Shown here piece by piece: positions 25,014 through 33,736 of a stretch of 64,000 bases of DNA. Below the pieces are notes generated by a model. The model searched no databases, was not told where the DNA came from, and worked only from the letters and a program-made list of their open reading frames with translations. This stretch comes from Paenibacillus sp. J23TS9 (GTDB lineage: Bacteria > Bacillota > Bacilli > Paenibacillales > Paenibacillaceae). Both the position numbers and the translations under genes were made by a program. Each line of letters opens with the position of its first letter. Position 1 is the first letter of the stretch. The stretch is from contig NZ_BOSG01000001.1 in assembly GCF_018403225.1 (NCBI RefSeq), positions 806,001 to 870,000 of the forward strand. The letters run 5' to 3'.

Positions 25014-26813
25014 TTGAAAATCCAACATAAACGGAATGCAATGAAATTGCCGCGGATCCGGGTATCCTTCAAGCTGCGCAGCATTCAAACGATCATTACC
25101 GTGTCGTTCACGCTCATGACAATTTTGGTTGTCGTTGCGGTCAGCTTCATGCTGTATAACAAATTCACCAAGACAGCTGAGGAAAATGCCTATTTGAACA
25201 TTCAGCAAATTATTGAACAGGTCAACTATCATTTGGAGCTGTATGTAAAAGGTATGCAGGATATCTATGAAGTTGTAGAGGAACAGATCAACGATACACA
25301 GGATATTTCAAGCCCGGTGTTGAGGGAACAGCTGACGACTTTGCTGCATACCCGTGAGGATCTGGTATCCGTGGGGCTATTCACACCTGGGGGCAAGCTC
25401 GTTTTGGACAACCCTGATCTGGAAATGCGCAAGAATACGATGCTGGAGGAACAGAGCTGGTTCGAATCCGCCCATGATCAGCCGCAAAAACTCTCTTTTT
25501 CGGCTCCGCACATCCAGAATTTATACAAAGGTCAATATAAATGGGTCGTGTCGCTCAGCAGAATGATTAAATACAAGGATCATGGCATCAGTAAAGAAGG
25601 CATATTGCTCGTGGATGTCAATTTCCGGACGATCGATGAGCTCAGCCGCAAGGTCAGCCTTGGTAAAAGGGGATATGCATATATTATCGATGACCTGGGC
25701 AATATCGTGTATCATCCGCAGCAGCAGCTGATCTATGCCGGACTGAAGTACGAGAATCTGGAGCCTGTTTTTGAATATGCTTTTGGCAGTTACATAGACA
25801 AATCGACGGGTGAGCCGAGATACATCACGATCAGAACGGTGGAACCGATCAAGTGGAAGATCGTCGGAGTAGCTTATCCGGATGAAATTGTGACGACCAA
25901 AAAGGACCTGAATCAGTTCGTATTCTGGTTTCTGCTGGTCGTATGCGCAGCCGTCGTCGTGCTGGCCATGTTCGTTTCCGCGAAAATTTCACAACCGCTC
26001 CGCAGACTGGAAAAATCGGTTCAGAGTGTCGGGCAGGGTGATTTTAATACGCCGATTCATGTCAGTGGCGCACATGAGGTTGTACAGCTTTCCAAGCGGT
26101 TTAACTTTATGCTGCACCGTATCCGCCAGCTGATGGATCAGATTATTCATGAGCAGGAAGCCAAGCGCAAGAGTGAGCTGGATGTTCTGCAATCCCAAAT
26201 TAACCCGCACTTTCTCTACAATACTTTGAATTCGGTCATTCGCCTGGCGGAAAAAGGAAAAAAGGAAGAGATCGTTGCGACGATCACATCGCTCTCGAAA
26301 TTTTTCCGGATCAGTCTGAGCAAAGGCAAGAACATCATTACCCTGGAAGAAGAGCTGGAGCATGTACGGCATTATTTGATTATTCAGAAAATACGTTTTA
26401 AGAATAAATTCAGCTATGCCATTGAATGCGAGGATTTGGCTCTGTCTTGCAGGACGCTGAAGCTTATTCTCCAACCCATTGTAGAAAATGCCATCTATCA
26501 TGGCATCGAAAAAATGTCTGATGAAGGTCTTATCCGCATTTCCGCTTCCATTCAGGGGGACCGGCTGGTGATCAAGGTTTCCGATAATGGGCTTGGCATG
26601 ACCCGACAAGTGATGGACCAGCTTCTGATCGGGGGTAACCGCAGCAGCGGTTCCGGCGTTGGAGTCAAAAACGTCAATGAACGGATCCGGCTGTATTACG
26701 GCAAAAACTATGGTCTTAGCTTTGAAAGCGAACTGGAGGAAGGCACCACTGTCACCATTACGCTGCCCGTAGAGAAGTACGATGACGAGCAGCAGGAAAG
26801 AGGGATGGCATGA
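25014..26813 (+). CDS. YesM-type sensor histidine kinase
   Basis: A membrane sensor of about 599 residues: TM1 (about 24-48), a large extracytoplasmic Cache-like domain (about 49-300), TM2 (about 301-325), HAMP (about 326-378), His_kinase domain with the phospho-acceptor His399 in QSQINPHFLYNTLNSV, and a HATPase domain (NAIYHGIEKM, DNGLGM, GVGVKNVNERIRLYYG). The TTG at 25014 is chosen because GGAGGTG, inside the end of the response regulator gene, lies 10 bases upstream; ATG 25041 is an alternative. The next gene starts in its stop codon (ATGA). It probably reads a sugar signal through the neighbouring binding lipoprotein. Confidence 0.9.
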   Translation: MKIQHKRNAMKLPRIRVSFKLRSIQTIITVSFTLMTILVVVAVSFMLYNKFTKTAEENAYLNIQQIIEQVNYHLELYVKGMQDIYEVVEEQINDTQDISSPVLREQLTTLLHTREDLVSVGLFTPGGKLVLDNPDLEMRKNTMLEEQSWFESAHDQPQKLSFSAPHIQNLYKGQYKWVVSLSRMIKYKDHGISKEGILLVDVNFRTIDELSRKVSLGKRGYAYIIDDLGNIVYHPQQQLIYAGLKYENLEPVFEYAFGSYIDKSTGEPRYITIRTVEPIKWKIVGVAYPDEIVTTKKDLNQFVFWFLLVVCAAVVVLAMFVSAKISQPLRRLEKSVQSVGQGDFNTPIHVSGAHEVVQLSKRFNFMLHRIRQLMDQIIHEQEAKRKSELDVLQSQINPHFLYNTLNSVIRLAEKGKKEEIVATITSLSKFFRISLSKGKNIITLEEELEHVRHYLIIQKIRFKNKFSYAIECEDLALSCRTLKLILQPIVENAIYHGIEKMSDEGLIRISASIQGDRLVIKVSDNGLGMTRQVMDQLLIGGNRSSGSGVGVKNVNERIRLYYGKNYGLSFESELEEGTTVTITLPVEKYDDEQQERGMA

Positions 26814-27793
26814 GAAGGACTCGGGCTGTTCGAATGAGAGTTTATTTTATGCTCGCGTGGACGGTGTTGCTGGCATCCTGCGGCGGAGCTGCTCCGAACC
26901 TGCATGTGCTGGAGAAGCCGAAAAACGTGGACATGATCGTCAAAATGAATCACGGCGATTTTTGGAAAACGGTGAAAATGGGTGCTGAAGTCGCTGCCAA
27001 GGAATACAACGTCAACCTGACCTTCAAGGCGCCCCAGAACGAAAGCGATATAGATGAACAGATCCGACTGGTCGATGAATCGATCAAGAACAATGCTGAT
27101 GCCATCATCTTATCCGCGAGTGACTACATGAGGCTGGCCCAAGTGACGGACCGGGCGGCTTACTACAAAATACCTGTGATCTCCATGGACTCGGAAGTGG
27201 CTTCAGCGCGGATCACAACGTTCGTGGGCACGAACAATTACGAAGCGGGGCAAAAGGCCGCCGAGAGGCTGATCAAGTTGACCGGACCTGAAAGCAGAAT
27301 AGGCGTCATGAATTTCGTCAGAGGGGCCAAAAACGCGGACGAACGCGAGGAAGGCTTTATGGATTACGTTGCCCGTTTTCCCGGCGTGGAGGTCGTGGAT
27401 ATCGAATACTGCGAATCGGATGAGCAGATTGCCAGGCAGTTGACACGCAAAATGATGAAGGAGCATCCCGATATAAGCGGTATTGTGGCGTTAAACGAGG
27501 TGGCTTCCATAGGCACGGCGGAGGAAATTCAAGAACTGGGCTACGGTGGGAAGGTCAAAATCATTACGTTCGACAGCCCGGCAAAAGTGATGGAGCTGCT
27601 GCAGGAGGGGATCGTCCAGGGGACGGTCATCCAGAACCCTTTTAACAATGGATACCTGGCGGTCCAATACGCCGTTCAGGTGATGGAAGGCATCGAAGTC
27701 AAAGAGCGGGAGGATACGAAATCCAGGCTGATCGATCTTGATAACATGCTGCGGCCCGATAACCAGAAGCTGCTGTTTCCGTTCGTGAAATAA
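26810..27793 (+). CDS. sugar-binding lipoprotein associated with sensor kinase
   Basis: A 327-residue lipoprotein with lipobox LLASC (Cys24) and a periplasmic-binding-protein type 1 (ribose/LacI-like) fold: MIVKMNHGDFWKTVKMG, ADAIILSASDY, VISMDSEV, TTFVGTNNYEAGQKAAE, KIITFDSPAKVMELLQEG. It overlaps the kinase stop by four bases, so it is translated with the sensor and not with a permease. This order (regulator, kinase, binding protein) is that of three-component systems such as XylFII-LytS, in which the binding protein presents sugar to the kinase. That role is inferred. It is clearly different from the MglB that follows. Confidence 0.85.
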   Translation: MRRTRAVRMRVYFMLAWTVLLASCGGAAPNLHVLEKPKNVDMIVKMNHGDFWKTVKMGAEVAAKEYNVNLTFKAPQNESDIDEQIRLVDESIKNNADAIILSASDYMRLAQVTDRAAYYKIPVISMDSEVASARITTFVGTNNYEAGQKAAERLIKLTGPESRIGVMNFVRGAKNADEREEGFMDYVARFPGVEVVDIEYCESDEQIARQLTRKMMKEHPDISGIVALNEVASIGTAEEIQELGYGGKVKIITFDSPAKVMELLQEGIVQGTVIQNPFNNGYLAVQYAVQVMEGIEVKEREDTKSRLIDLDNMLRPDNQKLLFPFVK

Positions 27794-27816
27794 TGATTTA
27801 TGGGTATGATCAAGGC

Positions 27817-27848
27817 ATGAGAATTTTCATAGAACATATGAGAATTTT
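27817..27848 (+). promoter_or_regulatory. direct repeat with 21-bp phase upstream of mglB
   Basis: ATGAGAATTTT occurs at 27817-27827 and 27838-27848. The start-to-start distance is 21 bases, two helical turns, the usual arrangement for AraC-type activators. The second copy ends three bases before the weak -35. Likely site for the YesN-type regulator encoded upstream. Confidence 0.65.
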
Positions 27849-27851
27849 GTA

Positions 27852-27893
27852 TTCGAATCTGGCGTTCGATCCAGCATAATGAAAACGTATCCA
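27852..27893 (+). promoter_or_regulatory. mglBAC promoter with overlapping cre site
   Basis: TTCGAA (27852-27857), 17 bases, CATAAT (27875-27880). The -35 is poor, as expected for an activator-dependent promoter. ATGAAAACGTATCCA (27879-27893) fits the degenerate cre consensus WTGNAANCGNWNNCW at every position and covers the -10 end and start site, so CcpA would block initiation. Confidence 0.6.
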
Positions 27894-27938
27894 AGGGGAT
27901 GCGATAAAACAGTAGAAATTCAGGAGGTCACTATTACG

Positions 27939-28991
27939 ATGAAAAAAATAACTTCCGTATTGCTGGCAGGTGCTTTGCTCGGAACTGTCATGGCAGGCTG
28001 CTCCAGTGGGAGCGACAAAAGCGCAAGCGGCGGCGACAGCAAAAGCACGGACAGCGGCAAGGAACCATCCGTTGGCGTAGCCATTTATAAGTTTGATGAC
28101 ACCTTCATGACTGGCGTGCGCAACTCCATCAAAACCAACGCAGAGGGAAAAGCGAAAGTAGACATCGTAGACAGCCAAAACTCCCAGCCGACACAAAACG
28201 ATAAAGTGGACTTGTTTATTTCGAAGAAATCCAATGCACTGGTGATTAATCCGGTTGACCGTACGGCTGCAGGCGTGATTATCGACAAAGCACAAGCAGC
28301 AAAGATTCCGGTTGTCTTCCTGAACCGTGAACCGCTGCCTGAAGATATGAAAAAATGGGATAAAGTGTATTATGTAGGCGCAAAGGCTGAAGAATCCGGT
28401 ACTATGTCAGGTGAGCTCATTGCCGATTACTGGAAAGCCCATCCGGAAGCAGACAAGAACAAAGACGGCGTGCTGCAGTACATCATGCTGAAAGGGGAGC
28501 CTGGACACCAGGATGCCGAGCTTCGTACCAAGTACTCCATCGAAGCGATTGAGAAAGCCGGCATTAAAGTGGAAAAATTAGAAGAAGATACCGCGATGTG
28601 GGACCGTGTAAAAGGTCAAGAGAAGATGGCTGCGTTCCTTGGTGCCCATGGCGACAAGATCGAAGCCGTATTGGCCAACAATGATGATATGGCACTCGGC
28701 GCGATTGAAGCCCTGAAAGCTGCCGGTTACTTTAAAGGAGACAAAATGATGCCGGTTGTCGGCGTGGATGCAACAGCTCCGGCTCTCGAAGCCCTGCAGG
28801 AAGGAACTCTTCTCGGAACCGTACTTAACGACGCCAACAACCAAGGTAAAGCTTCGGTATCGCTCGCCACCGTTCTGGCGAAAGGTGAAACACCATCCAA
28901 GGATAATATCGGATTCGATATCACAGATAATCAATATGTATGGATTCCTTATAAAAAAATCACCAAGGACAATATCAACGACGCCAAATAA
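27939..28991 (+). CDS. mglB: galactose/methyl-galactoside-binding lipoprotein
   Basis: Substrate-binding component of the Mgl ABC importer, 350 residues, anchored by lipidation at Cys21 (MAGC). It aligns along its length with enteric MglB: VGVAIYKFDDTFM, NPVDRTAAGVII, VFLNREPLPE, the calcium loop DKNKDGVLQ (172-180) with the distant Glu194 in GEPGHQDAE, DTAMWD, NNDDMALGAIEALK and GTVLNDANNQ. It binds glucose or galactose outside the membrane. The ATG at 27939 with AGGAGGTC upstream is clear; the in-frame ATG 20 codons earlier lies in the promoter region. A hairpin separates it from mglA, a common way to keep binding protein mRNA abundant. Confidence 0.95.
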   Translation: MKKITSVLLAGALLGTVMAGCSSGSDKSASGGDSKSTDSGKEPSVGVAIYKFDDTFMTGVRNSIKTNAEGKAKVDIVDSQNSQPTQNDKVDLFISKKSNALVINPVDRTAAGVIIDKAQAAKIPVVFLNREPLPEDMKKWDKVYYVGAKAEESGTMSGELIADYWKAHPEADKNKDGVLQYIMLKGEPGHQDAELRTKYSIEAIEKAGIKVEKLEEDTAMWDRVKGQEKMAAFLGAHGDKIEAVLANNDDMALGAIEALKAAGYFKGDKMMPVVGVDATAPALEALQEGTLLGTVLNDANNQGKASVSLATVLAKGETPSKDNIGFDITDNQYVWIPYKKITKDNINDAK

Positions 28992-29026
28992 ATAGATCAC
29001 GCGTCAACATTAATAACCATCCTTCC

Positions 29027-29052
29027 GGGAGAGGCGGCGTTAGCCGTCTCCC
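29027..29052 (+). terminator. intercistronic hairpin between mglB and mglA
   Basis: GGGAGAGGCGGC pairs with GCCGTCTCCC around GTTA. No T-run follows, so it is more likely an mRNA-stabilising or partial attenuating structure than a full terminator. Confidence 0.6.
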
Positions 29053-29088
29053 CTCATGGTGGGGATGAGGAGCAGGGAGCGGAAATCT

Positions 29089-30600
29089 ATGGCTCAGAGT
29101 GAGTATATTTTGGAGATGAATGGGATTTCCAAGGAATTCCCCGGTGTCAAAGCGCTTGATGATGTTACGCTTAAAGTGAGACCCGGTACGGTCCATGCTT
29201 TAATGGGAGAGAATGGCGCCGGTAAATCAACATTGATGAAGTGTTTGTACGGTATCTATTCACCGGATGCGGGCGAGATACTGCTGGATGGCCAAAAGGC
29301 TCAAATCCAAAATTCCAAGGATGCGCTGAATTATGGCATATCCATGATCCATCAGGAGCTGCATCCCGTGCCGTTCCGCAATGTTATGGAAAATATCTGG
29401 CTGGGACGCTTTCCTACCATTGGTGTGGGCCCGATCCAGTTCATTGATCATAAGAAAATGCATCAGGATACGGAGGCGCTTTTCAAGCAGCTGGATATTG
29501 ACTTGGAACCGGAAACCATCGTGGGTAAACTATCCGTTTCCAAGGTTCAGTCCATTGAAATCGCCAAAGCGGTATCCTTCCAATCGAAGATCATTATTAT
29601 GGATGAACCTACTTCTTCTCTGACGAGTGTTGAGGTGGAGCATTTGTTCCGGATTATCCGGGATCTGAAGCAGCGCGGCGTGTCCATTATTTATATCTCG
29701 CATAAAATGGAAGAAATTTTACAGATTTGTGATGAGGTAACGATTATGCGCGACGGACAGAAGATCGGATCCTGGCCTGCAAGCGAGCTGACCACGGACC
29801 TGATTATTTCGAAAATGGTGGGGCGTGACCTGACGCAGCGCTTTCCGGACCGAGAAAATGTTCCCGGTGATGTCCTGCTTGAAGTCAACGGAATTACTTC
29901 GCTCCTTCCTAAATCCTTTAAGGATATTTCATTTGAACTCCGAAAAGGGGAGATATTGGGTATTGGTGGTCTTGTCGGCGCTCAGCGTACGGAGCTCATA
30001 GAAGCGCTGTTTGGTCTGCGGGGGATATCAACCGGCCATATCAAGATACACGGGAAAGAGGTTAAAATTAAGACGCCGGAAGATGCCATTAAGCAGGGCA
30101 TGGCGCTTTTAACCGAGGAACGTCGAGTTACGGGGATTATCCCGGTGCTGCCCGTACATGAGAATGCATCGATTGCAAATCTCAGCCGGTACCGTAAATT
30201 ATTGTTTTTTCTGGATGGAAGAAAGAAGAGAAAAGAAGCGGATGTAATGATCGAAAAGCTTCGCACCAAGACGCCTACAACGAACACCCTGATTATGAAC
30301 CTTTCTGGGGGCAACCAGCAAAAGGTGCTGTTGGCGAGATGGCTGCTGACGGAGCCGGAAATTCTGCTGCTCGACGAACCGACGCGCGGTATTGACGTTG
30401 GTGCCAAATTCGAAATTTACACTATTATTAAAGACCTTGCCAAGCAGGGAAAAAGCATTATCATGATCTCTTCTGAGATGCCTGAGCTGATCGGAATGTC
30501 TGACAGAATTATGGTCATGTCCGAAGGACGCCTTACCGGGATTCTGGATGGCGATGCCGCCTCGGAAGAAGAAATTATGCGGCTGGCAGCACAGCATTAA
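29089..30600 (+). CDS. mglA: galactose/methyl-galactoside importer ATPase
   Basis: A 503-residue protein with two fused ABC ATPase domains that energises the Mgl importer on the inner face of the membrane. Domain 1: Walker A GENGAGKST, Walker B IIIMDEPTSSLT, with LSVSKVQ in place of the canonical signature. Domain 2: the Walker A region is degenerate (GGLVGAQRTELIEALFG), signature LSGGNQQKV, Walker B ILLLDEPTRGIDVGAK. The single degenerate site is normal for RbsA/MglA proteins. ATG 29089 follows AGGGAGCGG. mglC starts 22 bases after the stop. Confidence 0.95.
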   Translation: MAQSEYILEMNGISKEFPGVKALDDVTLKVRPGTVHALMGENGAGKSTLMKCLYGIYSPDAGEILLDGQKAQIQNSKDALNYGISMIHQELHPVPFRNVMENIWLGRFPTIGVGPIQFIDHKKMHQDTEALFKQLDIDLEPETIVGKLSVSKVQSIEIAKAVSFQSKIIIMDEPTSSLTSVEVEHLFRIIRDLKQRGVSIIYISHKMEEILQICDEVTIMRDGQKIGSWPASELTTDLIISKMVGRDLTQRFPDRENVPGDVLLEVNGITSLLPKSFKDISFELRKGEILGIGGLVGAQRTELIEALFGLRGISTGHIKIHGKEVKIKTPEDAIKQGMALLTEERRVTGIIPVLPVHENASIANLSRYRKLLFFLDGRKKRKEADVMIEKLRTKTPTTNTLIMNLSGGNQQKVLLARWLLTEPEILLLDEPTRGIDVGAKFEIYTIIKDLAKQGKSIIMISSEMPELIGMSDRIMVMSEGRLTGILDGDAASEEEIMRLAAQH

Positions 30601-30622
30601 GGACATCAAAGGAGGAGAACCC

Positions 30623-31651
30623 ATGCTGAATACGAAAAAACTCGGCGGCAGCAAAAGCATGCAGAGCTTTACATCGCAATATGCGATTTATATCGTTCTG
30701 GTGCTGCTCGTAATCGGAATCACCATTTATAACCCATCATTTTTATCCATAGACTCTTTGCGCAATATTCTAATTCAGTCTTCCACAAGGGCAATTATCG
30801 CATTAGGCGTTGCTTTTATCCTGATTACAGCCGGAACGGACTTATCCGCCGGCCGGATTGTAGGCCTTACGGCCGTCGTTTCCGCATCCATGCTGCAGAC
30901 GGCTACTTATGCCAACCGTTTTTTTCCGGATTTGCCGCAGCTTCAGGTCATTGTGCCAATTTTACTTGCTATTTTGGTTGGTTTGATTTGCGGTTTGCTT
31001 AACGGGCTGGTTGTGGCGAAGCTGAATGTACCACCATTCATTGCAACGCTTGGCACCATGGTTGTGGTATACGGCATTAACTCGATGTACTTTGATATGG
31101 ATCCTAACAACTCGCAGCCGATCGGCGGACTGCGTAAGGATTTCACGAAGATCGGCTCGGGCTCTATCGGTACAGGACAATATTCCATACCTTACATTGT
31201 TTTAATTGCCATCTTTGTCGCATTCATTGTATGGGTCATATTCAACAAAACAAAGCTTGGCAAGAACATGTACGCGATTGGCGGAAATGTGCAGGCAGCC
31301 AAGGTATCCGGCATTAATGTAGCCAAGTATCTGATTTATATTTATATGATTGCCGGTGCTTTGTATGGTCTTGCGGGTGTGCTGGAAGCTTCCAGAACCG
31401 GCGGTGCGACGAATAACTACGGTAACATGTACGAGCTGGACGCTATCGCAGCTTGTGTTGTAGGCGGCGTGTCTACGACAGGAGGCATCGGAACGGTGCC
31501 GGGAGTCATGGTCGGCGTACTGATCTTTACGATCATCAATTATGGACTTACGTTTATCGGCATTAGTCCGTACTGGCAATTGATCGTCAAAGGCTTGATC
31601 ATTGTGGCGGCAGTCGCGTTTGATATGAGAAAATACGCCGCTAAAAAATAA
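30623..31651 (+). CDS. mglC: galactose/methyl-galactoside importer permease
   Basis: A 342-residue integral membrane protein with 8-10 hydrophobic segments, of the RbsC/MglC (BPD_transp_2) family. Typical stretches are ALGVAFILITAGTDLSAGRIVG, GLLNGLVVAKLNVPPFIATLGTM, YAIGGNVQAAKVSGINV and ACVVGGVSTTGGIGTVPGVMVG, which includes the coupling loop. It forms the membrane channel of the MglABC importer. CAAAGGAGGAG precedes the ATG at 30623; the longer frame reaching into mglA is ignored. It is the last gene of the locus. Confidence 0.95.
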   Translation: MLNTKKLGGSKSMQSFTSQYAIYIVLVLLVIGITIYNPSFLSIDSLRNILIQSSTRAIIALGVAFILITAGTDLSAGRIVGLTAVVSASMLQTATYANRFFPDLPQLQVIVPILLAILVGLICGLLNGLVVAKLNVPPFIATLGTMVVVYGINSMYFDMDPNNSQPIGGLRKDFTKIGSGSIGTGQYSIPYIVLIAIFVAFIVWVIFNKTKLGKNMYAIGGNVQAAKVSGINVAKYLIYIYMIAGALYGLAGVLEASRTGGATNNYGNMYELDAIAACVVGGVSTTGGIGTVPGVMVGVLIFTIINYGLTFIGISPYWQLIVKGLIIVAAVAFDMRKYAAKK

Positions 31652-31676
31652 TTCATTAGATTTATGATCCGGATTC

Positions 31677-31703
31677 GCCGCAGCCTGCTGGTTGCGGCTT
31701 ATT
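31677..31703 (+). terminator. likely terminator of mglBAC
   Basis: GCCGCAGC (31677-31684) pairs with GTTGCGGC (31691-31698), followed by TTATT; the T-run is weak. Confidence 0.55.
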
Positions 31704-31849
31704 CGTGTTTCATGAATGGAAATTCATTTCCATTATTTGAGGTCTCCACACAAGAAACAATCATGTTACAATGTTTGAGTAAGAGATGACAACTTTGTAA
31801 CCGGAGCAACACCCATTCTGGTTGAACACAACAAGAAGGAGATGTATCC

Positions 31850-32632
31850 ATGAAGAACAACAAAATGATGAAAACAATGATCAGCACAGCTTGTGCTGCA
31901 GTATTAGCAGTAGGTCTTATGGGAGCAGGTCCTGCCTCGGCGGCATCTGCACAGCAAAACAACGTACCAACAGAAAATAACTTGAAAAACCTGCAAAGTT
32001 ACCTGCAACAATGGCTGCAAGACAATGGCGGTGCTTATATATTAAAATACCAATTCCAGTTTCCAGATGCGGGTCAGGTGACCAAGCCAGAAACATCGAA
32101 GCCAGAAGCATCGAAGCCAGAAACTTCCAAGCCGGAAACATCGAAACCGGAGACTTCGAAGCCAGAAACGTCCAAACCAGAAACATCGAAGCCGGCTGAA
32201 ACGACTAAACCGGATCAATCCACTTCGAAACCTGCGACGGGAACGGGTACAACTTCGAACCAATCCAGCTATGCTGCTGAAGTGATCAAGCTGGTTAACC
32301 AGGAACGTGCCAAAGCAGGTCTGAAGGCATTGACTGAAAATACAAAGCTTTCGGGCATGGCAATGGACAAGGCCAAAGATATGAACAACAACAACTATTT
32401 TGACCATAACTCTCCAACTTACGGTTCTCCGTTTGACATGATGAAGAAATACGGTATTTCTTACAGCTATGCAGGAGAAAATATCGCTAAAGGCCAAAAA
32501 ACACCATCTGATGTCATGACTGCTTGGATGAACAGCGAAGGTCACCGTGCCAACATCCTGAACAGCAACTACACCACCATCGGAGTAGCTTACTACAACG
32601 GATACTGGGTACAAGAGTTTATCGCGAACTAA
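31850..32632 (+). CDS. secreted CAP-domain protein with KPETS repeat (YkwD-like)
   Basis: A 260-residue secreted protein: signal peptide (about 1-33, ending ASA), a short helical segment, a spacer of seven KPETS/KPEAS units plus KPAET (about 79-118), and a C-terminal CAP/SCP domain (about 140-260). CAP motifs are visible: LVNQERAKAGLKAL, AKDMNNNNYFDHNSP, GENIAKGQ, AWMNSEGHRANILN and IGVAYYNGYWVQEF. Bacillus YkwD-type proteins share this domain, and their activity is unsettled. The regular Pro-Glu-Thr-Ser spacer probably spans the wall. AGAAGGAGA precedes the ATG. Monocistronic with its own terminator. Confidence 0.9.
   Translation: MKNNKMMKTMISTACAAVLAVGLMGAGPASAASAQQNNVPTENNLKNLQSYLQQWLQDNGGAYILKYQFQFPDAGQVTKPETSKPEASKPETSKPETSKPETSKPETSKPETSKPAETTKPDQSTSKPATGTGTTSNQSSYAAEVIKLVNQERAKAGLKALTENTKLSGMAMDKAKDMNNNNYFDHNSPTYGSPFDMMKKYGISYSYAGENIAKGQKTPSDVMTAWMNSEGHRANILNSNYTTIGVAYYNGYWVQEFIAN
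32084..32188 (+). repeat. 15-bp tandem repeat, seven units, coding KPETS
   Basis: Seven 15-base units, AAGCCAGAAACATCG and variants, in frame. Third-base differences between units (AAG/AAA, CCA/CCG, TCG/TCC) show that the array is not brand new, but unit number could vary between strains by slippage. Confidence 0.85.
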
Positions 32633-32647
32633 TATCGATTATACAAA

Positions 32648-32684
32648 GGAAGTCTGTTCCTCATGGGAACAGGCTCCTTTTTTT
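32648..32684 (+). terminator. terminator of CAP-domain gene
   Basis: GGAAGTCTGTTCC pairs with GGGAACAGGCTCC around TCAT, then a run of seven T. Confidence 0.9.
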
Positions 32685-32860
32685 ATACAAATAGACTGCA
32701 TCATCTTATAAAAGTATGGGTAACAGGGAGAACATAGGGATGTTAAAGTGGCATGCTGTCGTATTTGCAAATTTTACATAGAAGTTTTATGTTTATGTAC
32801 ATATGTATCTGGCGGATAGATTAAAGAATTGCCATCATGGATGGATATGGAGGGATCTGT

Positions 32861-33706
32861 TTGAATTCAACGAAGTGGATTTGGCGCATAGTGAGTACCT
32901 TATCCATCTTGGCCACACTGCTGCTTTTGGCCGGTTTTGTCTATGCGATCAAGGATATCCAGAATCCGCAAGCCGGAAATGAGCTGGCAGCTCCGTCGGC
33001 CGAGCCTCAAGGGAACACGGAAGAAAAAAATCCTGATACGAAAAAGGAAATCAAAATCGCGGCGATTGGCGATTCACTGGCCAAAGGAACAGGTGACAAT
33101 TCGGGCATGGGGTTTGCACGGCGTACAGTCAAGGAGCTGTCGACGGATACTGGCAAGAAGGTGACACTTCTGAACAATCTTGGCATTAACGGACTTACAA
33201 CGACAGGACTCCTGCCGAAGCTGGAAGAACGCGGGACGCAGTATGTACTAGGACAGGCGGATATAATTCTTGTATCCATCGGCGGGAATGATCTGTTCCA
33301 GGGCGCCGATCTTGCATCTAAAGGCATTTCCGGAACTTCTTCAACAGCCACGGGTCAAGAGATGGATCCTAAGGATCTTTTGAAGGGCTTGCCAAAGGCT
33401 TCCACGCAGCTTAAGGCAATTCTGGAACGCATTCGTGCCATCAATCCGGACGCATGGATTGTGTACGTTGGATTATATAATCCGTTTGGAGACATCGAGG
33501 ATCTGAAGATTCCTGGCAACCAGGCAGTAGCCAGCTGGAATCAGGCCGCACTCGTGTCCATAAATAAATACAGTAGCATGACCCTTGTCCCTACATTTGA
33601 TCTTTTTCAGCATAATTTGAACAAGTATTTATCGTCGGATCATTTTCATCCGAATGGTGACGGTTATCAGCAAATTGCCGAGCGAATCGTTCAGGGTATC
33701 CGTTAA
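32861..33706 (+). CDS. SGNH/GDSL-family hydrolase, membrane-anchored
   Basis: A 281-residue protein with one N-terminal membrane segment (about 7-30), a charged linker and an SGNH hydrolase domain. Block I is IAAIGDSLAKGTG with the catalytic Ser, Gly is in block II, block III is GGNDLF, and block V SSDHFHPNGDGY has the Asp-x-x-His pair. Such enzymes cleave esters of lipids, polysaccharide acetates or acyl groups outside the cell. The TTG at 32861 is chosen because GGAGGG lies 6 bases upstream. It precedes an ABC-2 exporter by 30 bases, so a joint envelope role is likely. The substrate is unknown. Confidence 0.85.
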   Translation: MNSTKWIWRIVSTLSILATLLLLAGFVYAIKDIQNPQAGNELAAPSAEPQGNTEEKNPDTKKEIKIAAIGDSLAKGTGDNSGMGFARRTVKELSTDTGKKVTLLNNLGINGLTTTGLLPKLEERGTQYVLGQADIILVSIGGNDLFQGADLASKGISGTSSTATGQEMDPKDLLKGLPKASTQLKAILERIRAINPDAWIVYVGLYNPFGDIEDLKIPGNQAVASWNQAALVSINKYSSMTLVPTFDLFQHNLNKYLSSDHFHPNGDGYQQIAERIVQGIR

Positions 33707-33736
33707 ATACCAACACGAGGAAAGGAGTGAAAAAGA

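Noticed and set aside
31741..31772. Promoter for the CAP-domain gene (TACAAT at 31767)
   Set aside because: No acceptable -35 at the right distance, so not listed as a feature.
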